A stretch of DNA of 64,000 nucleotides, taken from contig NZ_JAPNLK010000044.1 in NCBI RefSeq assembly GCF_026627505.1, positions 1 through 64,000 on the forward strand. The letters run 5' to 3'. Below, piece after piece: positions 1 to 8,462 of the stretch. Numbering within the stretch: the first letter of the stretch is position 1; each line of letters opens with the position of its first letter. This DNA is from Streptomyces sp. H27-H5. GTDB taxonomy: Bacteria > Actinomycetota > Actinomycetes > Streptomycetales > Streptomycetaceae. Both the position numbers and the translations under genes were made by a program. The notes beneath the pieces are model-generated. The model did no database searches. It was not told the origin of the DNA and saw nothing but the letters and a program-made list of their open reading frames with translations.

Positions 1-62
1 GCACCCCCGAGGACGCACTCGACACCGCCTGCCACCTCCACCTCACCGGTCTCGACACCTGA
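1..62 (+). CDS. C-terminal end of a rightward gene (partial)
   Basis: An open frame enters from the left edge and ends at a TGA at 60-62. The 19 visible residues end in HLHLTGLDT. Its third codon positions are almost all G or C, as in genuine Streptomyces genes, while the overlapping minus frames give Cys/Trp-rich, unlikely protein. The family cannot be recognised from this little. It could be a helix-turn-helix protein or the integrase end. Confidence 0.35.
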   Translation, partial: TPEDALDTACHLHLTGLDT

Positions 63-121
63 CACGGGCAAGCGCACGCCAAGCCCGACGTCAACCCCCG
101 AAGGATTTACGACGCAGACCA

Positions 122-310
122 CTAAGCGGCCGCTGCTTCACAGTCAGCCAGCCAGTCATCCAGGTCCGTTCGGCGGACGCGGAGCTGTCCGTTGGGGAGC
201 TTGTAGAGGCGCGGCCCCTGCTTGCGGGCGCGCATCCGGTAGAAGGCAGCTCGGCTCATGCCGAGTTCGGCGAGGACTTCGGCGAGCTTGAGCATCTGCG
301 GGCGGGCCAT
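122..310 (-). CDS. xis: excisionase / MerR-type helix-turn-helix protein
   Basis: A 62-residue protein made almost entirely of one small winged helix-turn-helix (MLKLAEVLAELGMSRAAFYR, then a basic wing ending in RRTDLDDWL). This is the layout of AICE Xis proteins, which bend attachment-site DNA to direct the integrase towards excision. The ATG at 310 is chosen over longer starts because AAGGAG lies six bases upstream. It is the last visible gene of the leftward replication operon, and the integrase would be expected further left. Confidence 0.78.
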   Translation of the reverse strand: MARPQMLKLAEVLAELGMSRAAFYRMRARKQGPRLYKLPNGQLRVRRTDLDDWLADCEAAAA

Positions 311-355
311 CGGGCTCCTTCGGCTCGGTCCGGGGCGCGGAAACCCCGGAAAGTA

Positions 356-604
356 CTGACAGAACTGACAGAACCTCGCCATGTGGGCCTTGACCTGCTG
401 GTTTGGCGGGTTCGGCCCGCGTGACAAAACCTCAAAAAACTCTGACAGAACCTCGAAAACCTCGGTTCTGCCAGACCGGACGGCTCACCCTGGGGCGAGG
501 TTTTTTGAGTTCTGTCAGAGTTTTCGGAGGTTTTGTCAGAGCCCCGAAAGTGCTCGTTTCCGCATGTCAGATGCCTAGTCGGGAGGTTCTGTCAGTTCTG
601 TCAG
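356..604. repeat. nested inverted repeats between rep genes and xis; candidate AICE origin or operator
   Basis: The outer arms 356-377 and 583-604 are perfect 22-bp inverted copies, each holding two direct copies of CTGACAGAA. Inside them, about 422-463 and 498-539 form a second, near-perfect inverted pair of about 40 bp built from TGACAAAACCTC and CTGACAGAAC. The motif thus occurs at least six times in mirror arrangement around a GC-rich centre near 480. Such iteron arrays next to a replication gene are typical of origins. Regulator binding is the alternative. This fills the gap 311-619, where no gene is seen. Confidence 0.6.
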
Positions 605-619
605 TGGGTTGGGGGGTTT

Positions 620-2164
620 TCAGGCGGCGGGGGTGATGCGGGGGTGGGTCTCGTAGCGGGGGGAGGGTGGCCGGCCGCCGCGCGTGGTGCGGGGCGGCGG
701 GGGCTGCTGGCGGACCCAGCCGTGTTCCTCCAGGAGGTCCAGGGCGGGGTCGAGGTCACCCATGGCGGGGAACTCGCTGCGGGGCATCGCGCGAAAGAGG
801 TCGCGTTTGGTGAAGGCCGCCGTGCGGTTCTCACTCAGGTGGGTCAGGACCGTGTGGGCGGCTTCCTGGGCAGGGTCGGCCTTCATGGCGTTGAAGACGT
901 CGAGGGCATGGGCGGTGAAGTAGTCCCCGAGGCAGGTGGCGGCGGCCATGGTCTCGGCGGCGATCGGCCGGGTCCAGGCGTCCTCGGGGTGGGCGGCGAG
1001 GTGGAGAAGCCCAGAGATGCGGGCGACGGCGCCATCGCGCTTGCTGGCCCAGTTCACGATCGGCGCGAGGGTCCCGTCCTTGCGCAGGCGGGATTCCGTG
1101 ACGCGCTGGTAGGCGAGGAGAACGGCGTCGGCCTCGGGGGTGAGGGTGAGGGTGGCGGTCTCGGTCCAGGCCGCGAGGGTCAGGGCCAGGCTGCCGAGCT
1201 TGCGGGCGTAGGTTTCGGCGGTGTCGGGGCTGAGGAGATCGGGCGTGAGGTTGCGGTAGCCGACGAGGGACTGGGGCTTGGAGTAGAGGAACCGGGCGAG
1301 CAGGCCGCGGCCGTCGGCACCCTTGATCTGCCCGATGGAATCCAGGACTTCCGGCTGGATGGCCAGGCCCATGGTGATGGCGGGGTTCTCGATGTACTGG
1401 GGGTCTCTGGCCTGGCGGTTGACGCGGGCCATGTCGCCTGCGTGGCCCTTGAGGAAGATCCCCATGTTCGGGACGCCGGAGTAGCGTCCGGCGATGATCT
1501 CGAAGATCTCGCCCTCGGGCGACAGGATCGAGATCCGCCCGTCCTGCTGGGCGAGCAGGGTCGTCAGGCTTTCGGCGGTGATGTCGTCGGCGACAAGCTG
1601 CGGCTCGACGGGAACGACGGCCTTCTCGGCGGCCTCGGAGAGGGAGACGGCCTGGGCGGTCAGGCCGGCCAGCTTGTCGGCTTCGGCGTTGGCGGCCAGC
1701 TTCTCGGCCCTTTCCGCGGCGGCCTTCGCGATTCGAGCCGAGGCCGCGGCCTCGGTCCGCTGGGGTGCGGTGAGTTCGATCAGGGCCTTCTCGGCGGCGA
1801 GCAGGGGCTTGGTCATGAGCCCGAACACGGCGCTCTTGCGGTTGCCGGGCGGAAGAGCGACGGCGGTGTAGAGGTTGACCGGTTCGCTCCACTGCCCGCG
1901 CACGTTCACGGTGAGGCGTCCGCCGGCGGCGGTGCCGATGACGGCCAGAGCGAGGCACCCGGCGAGGTCGACGGGTGTCTGCGTCTCCTCCGCGACACCG
2001 GCTGTCATGGCGGCGAGCCAGTCAGGCAGGGCGTCCCGGGGGAACGCGGGGAGCTGCCCGCGGGGGTTGAGAGGTACAGGTTCGTCCCACCCGGGACAAC
2101 CGGTGATGTCCTCCGGGGTCATCTCGTCGAACCCGGCCCACAGCTCAGGGTCGTGCGGACTCAT
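620..2164 (-). CDS. DUF3987-family replication helicase-like protein
   Basis: A 514-residue protein with a P-loop-like PPGNRKSA at about residues 105-112, an Ala/Glu-rich coiled coil at about 125-200, and a C-terminal winged-helix-like region before a basic Pro-rich tail. This is the DUF3987 (YfjI-like) layout, found beside primase-polymerases in mobile elements and thought to act as the replication helicase. The start overlaps the preceding stop by four bases (ATGA). Together with the primase gene it likely forms the AICE replication initiator. Confidence 0.75.
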   Translation of the reverse strand: MSPHDPELWAGFDEMTPEDITGCPGWDEPVPLNPRGQLPAFPRDALPDWLAAMTAGVAEETQTPVDLAGCLALAVIGTAAGGRLTVNVRGQWSEPVNLYTAVALPPGNRKSAVFGLMTKPLLAAEKALIELTAPQRTEAAASARIAKAAAERAEKLAANAEADKLAGLTAQAVSLSEAAEKAVVPVEPQLVADDITAESLTTLLAQQDGRISILSPEGEIFEIIAGRYSGVPNMGIFLKGHAGDMARVNRQARDPQYIENPAITMGLAIQPEVLDSIGQIKGADGRGLLARFLYSKPQSLVGYRNLTPDLLSPDTAETYARKLGSLALTLAAWTETATLTLTPEADAVLLAYQRVTESRLRKDGTLAPIVNWASKRDGAVARISGLLHLAAHPEDAWTRPIAAETMAAATCLGDYFTAHALDVFNAMKADPAQEAAHTVLTHLSENRTAAFTKRDLFRAMPRSEFPAMGDLDPALDLLEEHGWVRQQPPPPRTTRGGRPPSPRYETHPRITPAA

Positions 2165-2511
2165 GCGGCTTCCTTTCCCTCAGCGAGCAGCGGGCACTGG
2201 GCGCGGTGCCGGTCGTGGTCCTTGATCAGGGCGAGCGCGCGTCGTTCTCCGGCGGCGAACAGGTCCCGTCCGCACGAGCACCAGGACCGGACGGTCGGGG
2301 TGGTGCCGCGGCCGGGGGCGACGGTGTGAATCCAGGCGATCGGCCGGCGCCCGTCGTCCCGGCTCGGGTCAGGGAGAACAGCAGTAGGGACGCCTTCGGC
2401 GACGACCTTCGCCGCACCACGTTCGTCCGGGGCGGGGGCCGGTTCGGCGGGGCTGATCCCGGCAGGAGTGGCGGTAGGGCTGTTAGCAGGGAGGTGCTGG
2501 CGGGCGCTCAT
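2161..2511 (-). CDS. hypothetical AICE protein with Cys/His cluster
   Basis: A 116-residue protein. The N-terminal half is Pro/Ala-rich and probably disordered. The C-terminal half contains WCSCGRDLF followed by DHDRHRAQCPL, a Cys-Cys-His-Cys arrangement that could bind zinc. It sits between the primase-polymerase and helicase genes with four-base overlaps at both ends, so it is translationally coupled to replication. I do not recognise a named family. A DNA-binding or adaptor role is inference. Confidence 0.7.
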   Translation of the reverse strand: MSARQHLPANSPTATPAGISPAEPAPAPDERGAAKVVAEGVPTAVLPDPSRDDGRRPIAWIHTVAPGRGTTPTVRSWCSCGRDLFAAGERRALALIKDHDRHRAQCPLLAEGKEAA

Positions 2512-3413
2512 GCCGTCTGCCGGGTGGTGGGGTTGTTGCGGATGGACCAGTTGAGGGCGCTGGTGATCGCGGAGCGGTACTCGTAAGGCTTGAGTCCGGC
2601 CGATTCAGCCCCCCTGCTAAGAGCCTCTTCCACCTCCGTCCGGTCGAGGTCGCCGGATGCGATCAGCCGTCCCAGGGCGCGGGCGGCCTTGACGAGCACC
2701 TGGTTCCGCTGCCCCTCCGGCGCGCCCGCCACTGCGCTCTCCTCGTTGCGCAGGGCCGCGTCCACGTATGCGGCCCGGCGGCCGGAGCCGGTGCGCGGGG
2801 CGGCGGAGAGGAGCGGTCGGGCGGTGATCCGGGGTGGTTCGGTGAGCTTGACCTGAAGCCAGCCCGGAAGCGCGGCCAACGGCCGGTCGTCGGTGACGGT
2901 GTAGGTGCCGGCGGGGGTGGTGCTGCCGGGGGCGACGACGTATCCGCCCCAGGCCCGGGTGTCGATGTGCCGGCCCAGGATGTCCTGCGTACAGCGCATC
3001 CTGGCCCCGGCCGGCGCGGCGAAGTACAGGTGCACCCCGCCGGAGGGTGTGGTCACGGTGTAGGTGGGCGGGAGTTCCTCGCCGGTGACGCGGCAAAGGC
3101 CGTCGAGGATTTGTGCACCGCTGAGGGTGCCGGGCGGGTCGGAGGGCTTGGGCGGGTCGAGGTCGATGACGACGAGCCCGGCCGGGCCGGTCGCCAGCCC
3201 CACGTTGTACCGCCCGTCGGCCCACGCGGTCCGGATGCGGTCGGGGTCGGTGGTGGCGCGTTGCTCGGGCTTGGCGTGCCCGCCGGCGCAGGCCCCGGTG
3301 CGGGGGCACTTCGTTTCCCCGTGCAGGGCGGAGACCTTCGAGGCGGGCCAAAGCGGGAACACCGGCCAGCCCCGCGCAGCCATCGCGAGGGCGGCGTTCA
3401 GCAGGTCGCTCAT
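2508..3413 (-). CDS. bifunctional DNA primase/polymerase (prim-pol)
   Basis: A 301-residue prim-pol (AEP superfamily) protein. It begins ALAMAARGWPVFPLW, has the acidic metal-binding motif VVIDLD at about 81-86 and SGGVHLYF at about 124-131, in the order expected of the family. Such proteins synthesise primers and extend DNA, and replace RepSA-type rolling-circle initiators in many AICEs. The start ATG at 3413 overlaps the methyltransferase stop (ATGA); longer readings in this frame are shadows of the methyltransferase. Confidence 0.85.
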   Translation of the reverse strand: MSDLLNAALAMAARGWPVFPLWPASKVSALHGETKCPRTGACAGGHAKPEQRATTDPDRIRTAWADGRYNVGLATGPAGLVVIDLDPPKPSDPPGTLSGAQILDGLCRVTGEELPPTYTVTTPSGGVHLYFAAPAGARMRCTQDILGRHIDTRAWGGYVVAPGSTTPAGTYTVTDDRPLAALPGWLQVKLTEPPRITARPLLSAAPRTGSGRRAAYVDAALRNEESAVAGAPEGQRNQVLVKAARALGRLIASGDLDRTEVEEALSRGAESAGLKPYEYRSAITSALNWSIRNNPTTRQTA

Positions 3414-4138
3414 GCCGCCACCGCCCCCACCTGGTTGCGGGCGAGGAACGCACGCCCGAGCCACTCGGCATAGGCAGGCGGGATGGCTTCGGTGAGTTCC
3501 TCCCGGACGTCGGTCCACGTGATGCCCATCGCGGCCTGCATCTCCGGGACGGTGGCCTTGCCGCCACCCTTGCCGTAGGCGGCGACGTAGGGGCCGTCGC
3601 GCCAGATGCCGTGGCGGTGGCCGCGGACGTACCCGCGGTGCTTGACGTGCTTGCGCCGCTTGGCAGTCCAGGCGCCGAGTTCGAAGTTGCGGTGGCGGAG
3701 CACTCCGAGGCCGAACATTTCGCCGCACAGGGTGATGTCCTTGCGGATGTCGGCCTTTCCGTCGGGCTGCTCGATCACGTAAGGGAGCCCGGAGGCGTCG
3801 AGGAGTTCGCGGGTGGGGGCGACCAGGTCGAGGTGGGTGCCGCCCCAGCCGCGGGAGCGGTTGGTTCCGATGGTGAGGGCGCACCGCTTCTGGCACGGCG
3901 GGGAGGCGTGGACGGCGCTGAAGCGTCGGATCTCGCCGGATGCGATCAGGTCGGCGAGGACGGCCAGGGCGTTCCCCTGGATGAAGCTGAAGGGGTAGTT
4001 GGGGCGGGGGCGGATGTCGATGCCGGTGACGTCGAATCCGGCGCGGTGGTAGCCCATGGCCGCGCCGCCGGCGCAGCAGAACAGATCCAGTAAGGCCGGT
4101 CGGCCGTGGTCTCGCGCGATGACGGTGGGTTGCGTCAT
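3410..4138 (-). CDS. C5 cytosine DNA methyltransferase
   Basis: A 242-residue compact C5 methyltransferase. Motif I is LLDLFCCAGGAAMGY, motif IV is ASPPCQ with the catalytic Cys, and the motif VI position reads VIEQP rather than the common ENV. The target-recognition region is short. It probably protects element DNA from host restriction during replication and transfer, since no restriction partner is visible. It heads the replication operon, just downstream of a stem-loop, and overlaps the prim-pol start. Confidence 0.85.
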   Translation of the reverse strand: MTQPTVIARDHGRPALLDLFCCAGGAAMGYHRAGFDVTGIDIRPRPNYPFSFIQGNALAVLADLIASGEIRRFSAVHASPPCQKRCALTIGTNRSRGWGGTHLDLVAPTRELLDASGLPYVIEQPDGKADIRKDITLCGEMFGLGVLRHRNFELGAWTAKRRKHVKHRGYVRGHRHGIWRDGPYVAAYGKGGGKATVPEMQAAMGITWTDVREELTEAIPPAYAEWLGRAFLARNQVGAVAA

Positions 4139-4171
4139 GCTGGATGTCTCCAGTTCTTGAGAGTGCTGGGA

Positions 4172-4215
4172 GACGAGAGCGGCCCGACTTTTGCCGAGAC
4201 GGGGCCGCTCTCGTC
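4172..4215 (-). terminator. stem-loop terminator or attenuator before the replication operon
   Basis: Perfect 14-bp arms (GACGAGAGCGGCCC at 4172-4185 and its complement at 4202-4215) enclose a 16-base loop. It lies between the 57-residue gene and the methyltransferase, so it can separate the transfer and replication transcription units. Confidence 0.65.
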
Positions 4216-4218
4216 ATG

Positions 4219-4392
4219 TCAGTGGCGGTTGTTGGGGGTGCTGGTCTGCCTGCGGACGTCGTCGACGAGGCGGAGGATCTCGTGGGCCATGTCGGTGATC
4301 GCCTGGAGCTGCTCGTCCAGGTCCGCCGGGTGCGGCCTGGTGAAGGAGAACGGGCGTTCGTTGCGCGGCTGCTTGGTGAATGAGAACGACAC
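4219..4392 (-). CDS. small conserved-type AICE protein (57 residues)
   Basis: A GTG start at 4392 sits just downstream of CAGGAG. The product is 57 residues, beginning MSFSFTKQPRNERPFSFT and ending in an acidic-amphipathic helix (DEQLQAITDMAHEILRLVDD). Third positions are strongly GC-biased, which supports translation. It ends three bases before the stem-loop that precedes the methyltransferase. I do not recognise a family; the helix suggests a small protein-binding partner. Confidence 0.62.
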   Translation of the reverse strand: MSFSFTKQPRNERPFSFTRPHPADLDEQLQAITDMAHEILRLVDDVRRQTSTPNNRH

Positions 4393-4407
4393 GGGGCTCC
4401 TGTCGGG

Positions 4408-4866
4408 TCAGATGTTCAGGTGATGGGCGCGTTGGATGGCGGCCTCCCAGACGCCGCGTACCTCGCCGCCGCTGTGGGAGTCGTTCCAGGAGGGGATCGA
4501 CTCCCACTGCTTGCCGTGCTGGCGGCGAGCCTCGTCCAGGAGCAGGTTCCCCGCGTCCCGGTAGGCGCCGTTGCGCGCTCCGGCCGCGGCTCGGAGCGCG
4601 CCGATCGAGCAGCGGGCGCCTTCGGGGTGGATGAGCCGATGCTTGGCCCACCCGTGGGTGTCGAGGAAGGCGAGAGCGTCGGTCAGGGTCTTCTCGACGG
4701 CCCCGGCCTGGTGCACGGCCGGCGCGGCGAGGATGACGGACACCGGTGCGGGAGCAACCGGTGCCGCGGACGTGACCGGTTCCGTTGCGGGGTCGAGGAG
4801 TTGGAACGCCTTCGCGTACAGGCCGCGGTCGACGGGGGTGAAGTGGGTGTCCGTGGTCGTGTTCAT
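4408..4866 (-). CDS. DUF6197-like AICE protein
   Basis: A 152-residue protein. The C-terminal half (HGWAKHRLIHPEGARCSIGA ... WNDSHSGGEVRGVWEAA) resembles the DUF6197 family of actinobacterial mobile elements, which keep a Cys-Ser-x-Gly-Ala segment and a late Trp-Asn-Asp. Its function is unknown. The ATG at 4866 overlaps the TraB stop (ATGA), so it is coupled to the transfer translocase. Family assignment is from memory of the pattern and is moderate. Confidence 0.68.
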   Translation of the reverse strand: MNTTTDTHFTPVDRGLYAKAFQLLDPATEPVTSAAPVAPAPVSVILAAPAVHQAGAVEKTLTDALAFLDTHGWAKHRLIHPEGARCSIGALRAAAGARNGAYRDAGNLLLDEARRQHGKQWESIPSWNDSHSGGEVRGVWEAAIQRAHHLNI

Positions 4867-7019
4867 GCTGACCTCCACAGGTTGTTCTCGTTGATGACCT
4901 CGTCGCGCTTCTTCAGCTCGGACAGGCGCGGCCTGACGTTCCTCACGGGCGTGCCGAGCTTTCGGGCGATGGTTTCGGCGGTCATGGGCATGGATTCCTG
5001 TTGCAGGAGTTCGAGGATTCGCGGCTTGATCAGCTCCTGTCCGCCCGAGGAATCGGCCGGCGCGGCGGCGCCGGTCTGGGCCCGCTGCTGAGGCACAGGC
5101 GTTCCGTGCTGGGCTTTGGTGAGGAGGTCGGTGAGGCTGCCGACCAGGTTCTTTCCGCGCTGGTCGACCATCGGGGTCCGCGTGATCGCGTCCCGGTGGC
5201 GCCAGGCTTCGCAGTCCTCCACAGCGACGGGAGACAAACCCGCAGCGAGGGAGGCGGGCGGCACGTCCAGGTACAGGGAGCGGAACTGGACGGCCTGGGA
5301 GCCGGGGGTGAGGAGGTATCCGAGGCCGAACGTGCCGTCCTCGGGATTGGCGACGGCCGTAGTGTCGAGGCCGCTCATGTCCCGGTTGGCGACCTTTCGG
5401 GCCTGGCCGGGCCAGGAGTCGGGGATCATCGACAGGTCGATGCCCTCCGCGCCCTGGACCGCGTTCGCGCCGACCAGGGAGCCCTGGCCCCGGGCGCAGC
5501 GCAGGAACACCGCGCCGCCGCCGATCAGGAGCTGGGAGCGGATGATCGAGGAGTTCCCGACGTCTTCGGCGAGCGGGGTCTGGGTGGCCAGGACCACGCC
5601 GATACCCCGCTTGAGGGAGCGGCGGGTCATCTGCTCGACGATCGCCTTGGCCTCCAAGTGGTACGGGGAGGAGGCCGACAGCAGCATGTGTGCTTCGTCG
5701 ATGACGATCAGGACCAGCGGATCCGTGAACGGGAAGGACGGGGAGCGGTAGCGGGCTTCGCGGTCGAGCATCATCGCGTAGGCCAGCCGCAGCGCGCCCA
5801 TGGCCTCGTCCAGGCCGTCCCCGCAGTACGCGGCCAGGGGCGCTCCGGCGATGGTGCCGGCCTGCGGGGAAGCCAGGATCACCGCGATACCGGACTTGTG
5901 GGCGGAGAGCAGGATCTGTTCCAGGACCCCGGACTTCCCGGAGCGAGACCCGCCGACGAGGTAGAGGTGACGGGCCCCGGAACCAGGCTGGGCCAGGGGG
6001 ACCAGGGCGGCGGTGGCGTCGATGTAGGTGCCCAGGCGGACGTAGCCGCGGGAGTCCATGGCCAGTTCGTCCGCCACCGTGGAGAGCATCGTGCCGTGCA
6101 TGAGCGCGTGTTCCTTCATCACGCGCACCCCCACCTGCGAGGGCATGTCGGTGGGGCTCAGAGCGACCTGGATCGTCGATAGGTGGAGGTTGCCCGCGAG
6201 GTCCTGGATGTTGACGGCCCCGATCGCTTTCCGCTCTCGGGTGGCGACTCCTTCCCAGTCCAGGGGCCCGCTGTAGCGGGTCAGTGCCAGGGTGGTGCCG
6301 GGCATCGCGCCGTCCGCGATGGCGACGTGCGCGGCCCACACCTCCGCCGGAGTCGTCGGAGCACCCCCGACGATCTGCGGTGCTGCCGTCGGCTTCCTGA
6401 GGTGGACGGTGATCGGCAGCGCGTTCGGGGCGAAGTGCTTAGGGTCGCCCATCTCCACGTGGGAGACGGGGACCTTGTAGACGGAGGCGACATCGGCGGC
6501 CTTCACCCGGACTTGCTGGCCCTGGGGCAGCGTGATGATTCCGGTGAACGACGCGTGGTCGTCCCCGGCGTCGATGGCGAGCTGGGCGAGGACGGCGCCG
6601 GCCTGGATGAGCTTGCGGTCCTCGGTCTGGGTGGGGCCGGAGATGAACTCCGTCCACCAAGCGGTGATCAGTTGTGCCTGAGACGTCTGCCCCGCCGTGG
6701 TCGTGGCGGGGAGCGCGGGTACCTCGCCGGCGGTGTTGCGGTGGTGAGCCAGGGCGGCGGCGCCGGCGGGGACGGCGAGTCCGAGGGCGAACAGGGGGTC
6801 CATGCCGGAGGCGAGGATTTGGTGTGCGGCGATGCCGGACCCGGTGGCGGTGATCCCGCAGGCGATCAGGGAGCGCAGGGCGGGAGCGGAGGCGTGGATG
6901 GCCCATGCCCCCGCTCCGGCCGCTCCGGCGAGCAGGGCGGACCAGGGGCCGGCGGCGAGGGAGGTCACCGCGAGAGCGGCGGGCGCGTACTGGACGAACT
7001 GTGCTCGGGTCGGCCCCAT
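4863..7019 (-). CDS. traB: FtsK/SpoIIIE-type conjugal transfer translocase (TraB/TraSA)
   Basis: A 718-residue septal DNA translocase. Hydrophobic segments occupy roughly residues 12-95. The motor follows, with Walker A GGSRSGKSG at about 356-364 and Walker B LVLIVIDEAH at about 435-444. A C-terminal winged helix (MTAETIARKLGTPVRNVRPR) would read specific repeats on the DNA. In Streptomyces a single such hexameric protein moves double-stranded DNA between hyphae after binding clt repeats. A candidate clt lies 1.4 kb upstream at 8463-8557. Confidence 0.88.
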   Translation of the reverse strand: MGPTRAQFVQYAPAALAVTSLAAGPWSALLAGAAGAGAWAIHASAPALRSLIACGITATGSGIAAHQILASGMDPLFALGLAVPAGAAALAHHRNTAGEVPALPATTTAGQTSQAQLITAWWTEFISGPTQTEDRKLIQAGAVLAQLAIDAGDDHASFTGIITLPQGQQVRVKAADVASVYKVPVSHVEMGDPKHFAPNALPITVHLRKPTAAPQIVGGAPTTPAEVWAAHVAIADGAMPGTTLALTRYSGPLDWEGVATRERKAIGAVNIQDLAGNLHLSTIQVALSPTDMPSQVGVRVMKEHALMHGTMLSTVADELAMDSRGYVRLGTYIDATAALVPLAQPGSGARHLYLVGGSRSGKSGVLEQILLSAHKSGIAVILASPQAGTIAGAPLAAYCGDGLDEAMGALRLAYAMMLDREARYRSPSFPFTDPLVLIVIDEAHMLLSASSPYHLEAKAIVEQMTRRSLKRGIGVVLATQTPLAEDVGNSSIIRSQLLIGGGAVFLRCARGQGSLVGANAVQGAEGIDLSMIPDSWPGQARKVANRDMSGLDTTAVANPEDGTFGLGYLLTPGSQAVQFRSLYLDVPPASLAAGLSPVAVEDCEAWRHRDAITRTPMVDQRGKNLVGSLTDLLTKAQHGTPVPQQRAQTGAAAPADSSGGQELIKPRILELLQQESMPMTAETIARKLGTPVRNVRPRLSELKKRDEVINENNLWRSA

Positions 7020-7032
7020 GATCCGGACCCCC

Positions 7033-7425
7033 TTACTGCTGGGAGTAGAAGGAGGCTTCGGCCATCTCGACCGGTGAGGAGTCCACCGCGTCGGCGATAC
7101 CCCCGTGCTCGGACTCGACGGTGCTCTTCGCGTCGTCAGCCGCGGCGGCCGCGCTGTCGGCGGCGGCGGTGTAAGCGCCTGCCGCGTCCTTGGCGCCGGT
7201 CATGGTCAGGGCCGCGTCCGCGAACTCGGCGGTGGTGGCGCCGTCTACGGCGAGCGCCTTCATGGTCTCGGCGGCGTCCTGCATCTGTTCGGCCGTGTCG
7301 TCGACGGTGGTGGCGAGGGTGGTGACGGTCTCGCCGTGCTCGTGGACCTTGTGACTGAGCCAGGCGAGCTTGACGCGCAACGCGGCGTAGTTCGCGGCGT
7401 CTTTGAAGGATTCGGTGACAGACAT
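7033..7425 (-). CDS. coiled-coil transfer-module protein, shares C-terminal motif with its neighbour
   Basis: A 130-residue, almost fully helical Ala/Thr-rich protein with no signal or membrane segment, predicted as an extended coiled coil. It ends HGGIADAVDSSPVEMAEASF, matching the end of the 327-residue protein encoded immediately upstream. It lies 13 bases before traB. The shared tail suggests the two proteins dock on the same partner, perhaps TraB. Family not recognised. Confidence 0.7.
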   Translation of the reverse strand: MSVTESFKDAANYAALRVKLAWLSHKVHEHGETVTTLATTVDDTAEQMQDAAETMKALAVDGATTAEFADAALTMTGAKDAAGAYTAAADSAAAAADDAKSTVESEHGGIADAVDSSPVEMAEASFYSQQ

Positions 7426-7442
7426 GCGGGGTCTCTCCTCGT

Positions 7443-8426
7443 CTATCGGGCGTTGTAGAAGTCGCGTTCGGCGGGCTTGGTCAGCGGGGAGTCGGCGACT
7501 GCGCGGAAGATGCCGCCGTGCCGGACCTCGGCGTTCGCTGAGGCGGTGCGGCAGGCTTCCTCGCCGCCCTGGATCTGGTCGTGGAGCTTCCTGGCGGCGG
7601 CGGCCTGGAGCTGAAGTTGCTCCTTGAGCAGCTCGCACTTGCCGATGAGGCCCTCTCCGACCCCCTTCTCCGTGATGTCGGCGATGAGGACGTCGCAGTC
7701 CGCGGCGAGCTGTGCGGACTCGTCCACGAGTTCCAGGCAGGTTTCCGTGCTGGACTGGCACAGGGTGGCCGCGCCTTCGGCGAGGTCGATGACCTGCGTG
7801 AGGGTCATTACCTCGCCGCCGCTGTAGGTGCGGGACTTCCCGGCGGCGGTGGTGACGTGGACGCCCTTGTCGTCGACAGTCGCGGTGTGCGGAACGGGCG
7901 GGTTGGGCTGCATCGCGGGGTCCTTCCTGATCTGAGCGGGAAGCGTGACGGCCGGAGGCGGGGGAATGGTGCCGGGCGGCGGGATCGTCGGCGCCGGCGG
8001 CGTGGGAGGCGCGGCGGGAGGCGGCGGAGTGGTGGGCGGCGGTGTGGTCGGCGGTGTCGGGGCCGCGGTGGGCTTCGGAGGCGCGGTCGGCATCGGCGGC
8101 ACGGTCACCCCGGGGGCGGTCGCGGACGGCCCCGAAGGAGGCGTTGCGGCAGGGGAACCGGAAGGCTTGGCCTTCGGTTTCTTCAGGTAGGCGGAACGCC
8201 ACCCGTCCCGCAATCCGCCGGCCATGTGTGCGCCCGCGAGGAGCCCGTAATGCGCTTTTGCCGCCGCGTTGTAGGAGGCGTTCCGGAAAGTGTCCGGCGC
8301 CTTGGTCGGCGACCATTTGGTTTTCGGTTTCGACGGGGGCTTCTTGATTCCCGCCTCCTCGTATTTGCCGTGTGTGTTGTCGACTCCGACGAGGTAGGTG
8401 ATGGCGAGGAGAATGAGGAGTTCCAC
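7443..8426 (-). CDS. membrane-anchored Pro-rich transfer-module protein
   Basis: A 327-residue protein. It begins MELLILLAITYLVGV, a short N-terminal membrane anchor, then a basic stretch, then a Pro/Ala/Thr-rich linker (about 85-165) able to span a cell-wall or septal distance. A helical C-terminal domain ends in HGGIFRAVADSPLTKPAERD. The last 25 residues match those of the downstream 130-residue protein. It is likely part of the spreading or transfer apparatus; the exact role is unknown. Confidence 0.7.
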   Translation of the reverse strand: MELLILLAITYLVGVDNTHGKYEEAGIKKPPSKPKTKWSPTKAPDTFRNASYNAAAKAHYGLLAGAHMAGGLRDGWRSAYLKKPKAKPSGSPAATPPSGPSATAPGVTVPPMPTAPPKPTAAPTPPTTPPPTTPPPPAAPPTPPAPTIPPPGTIPPPPAVTLPAQIRKDPAMQPNPPVPHTATVDDKGVHVTTAAGKSRTYSGGEVMTLTQVIDLAEGAATLCQSSTETCLELVDESAQLAADCDVLIADITEKGVGEGLIGKCELLKEQLQLQAAAARKLHDQIQGGEEACRTASANAEVRHGGIFRAVADSPLTKPAERDFYNAR

Positions 8427-8462
8427 GAGCCTCCTTCCGTGACACTGTGTAGTTTCAGGGGG

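Noticed and set aside
533..2329. 598-residue plus-strand frame across the AICE replication region
   Set aside because: It is antisense to the DUF3987 gene and is Gly/Val-rich, a typical shadow in GC-rich DNA.
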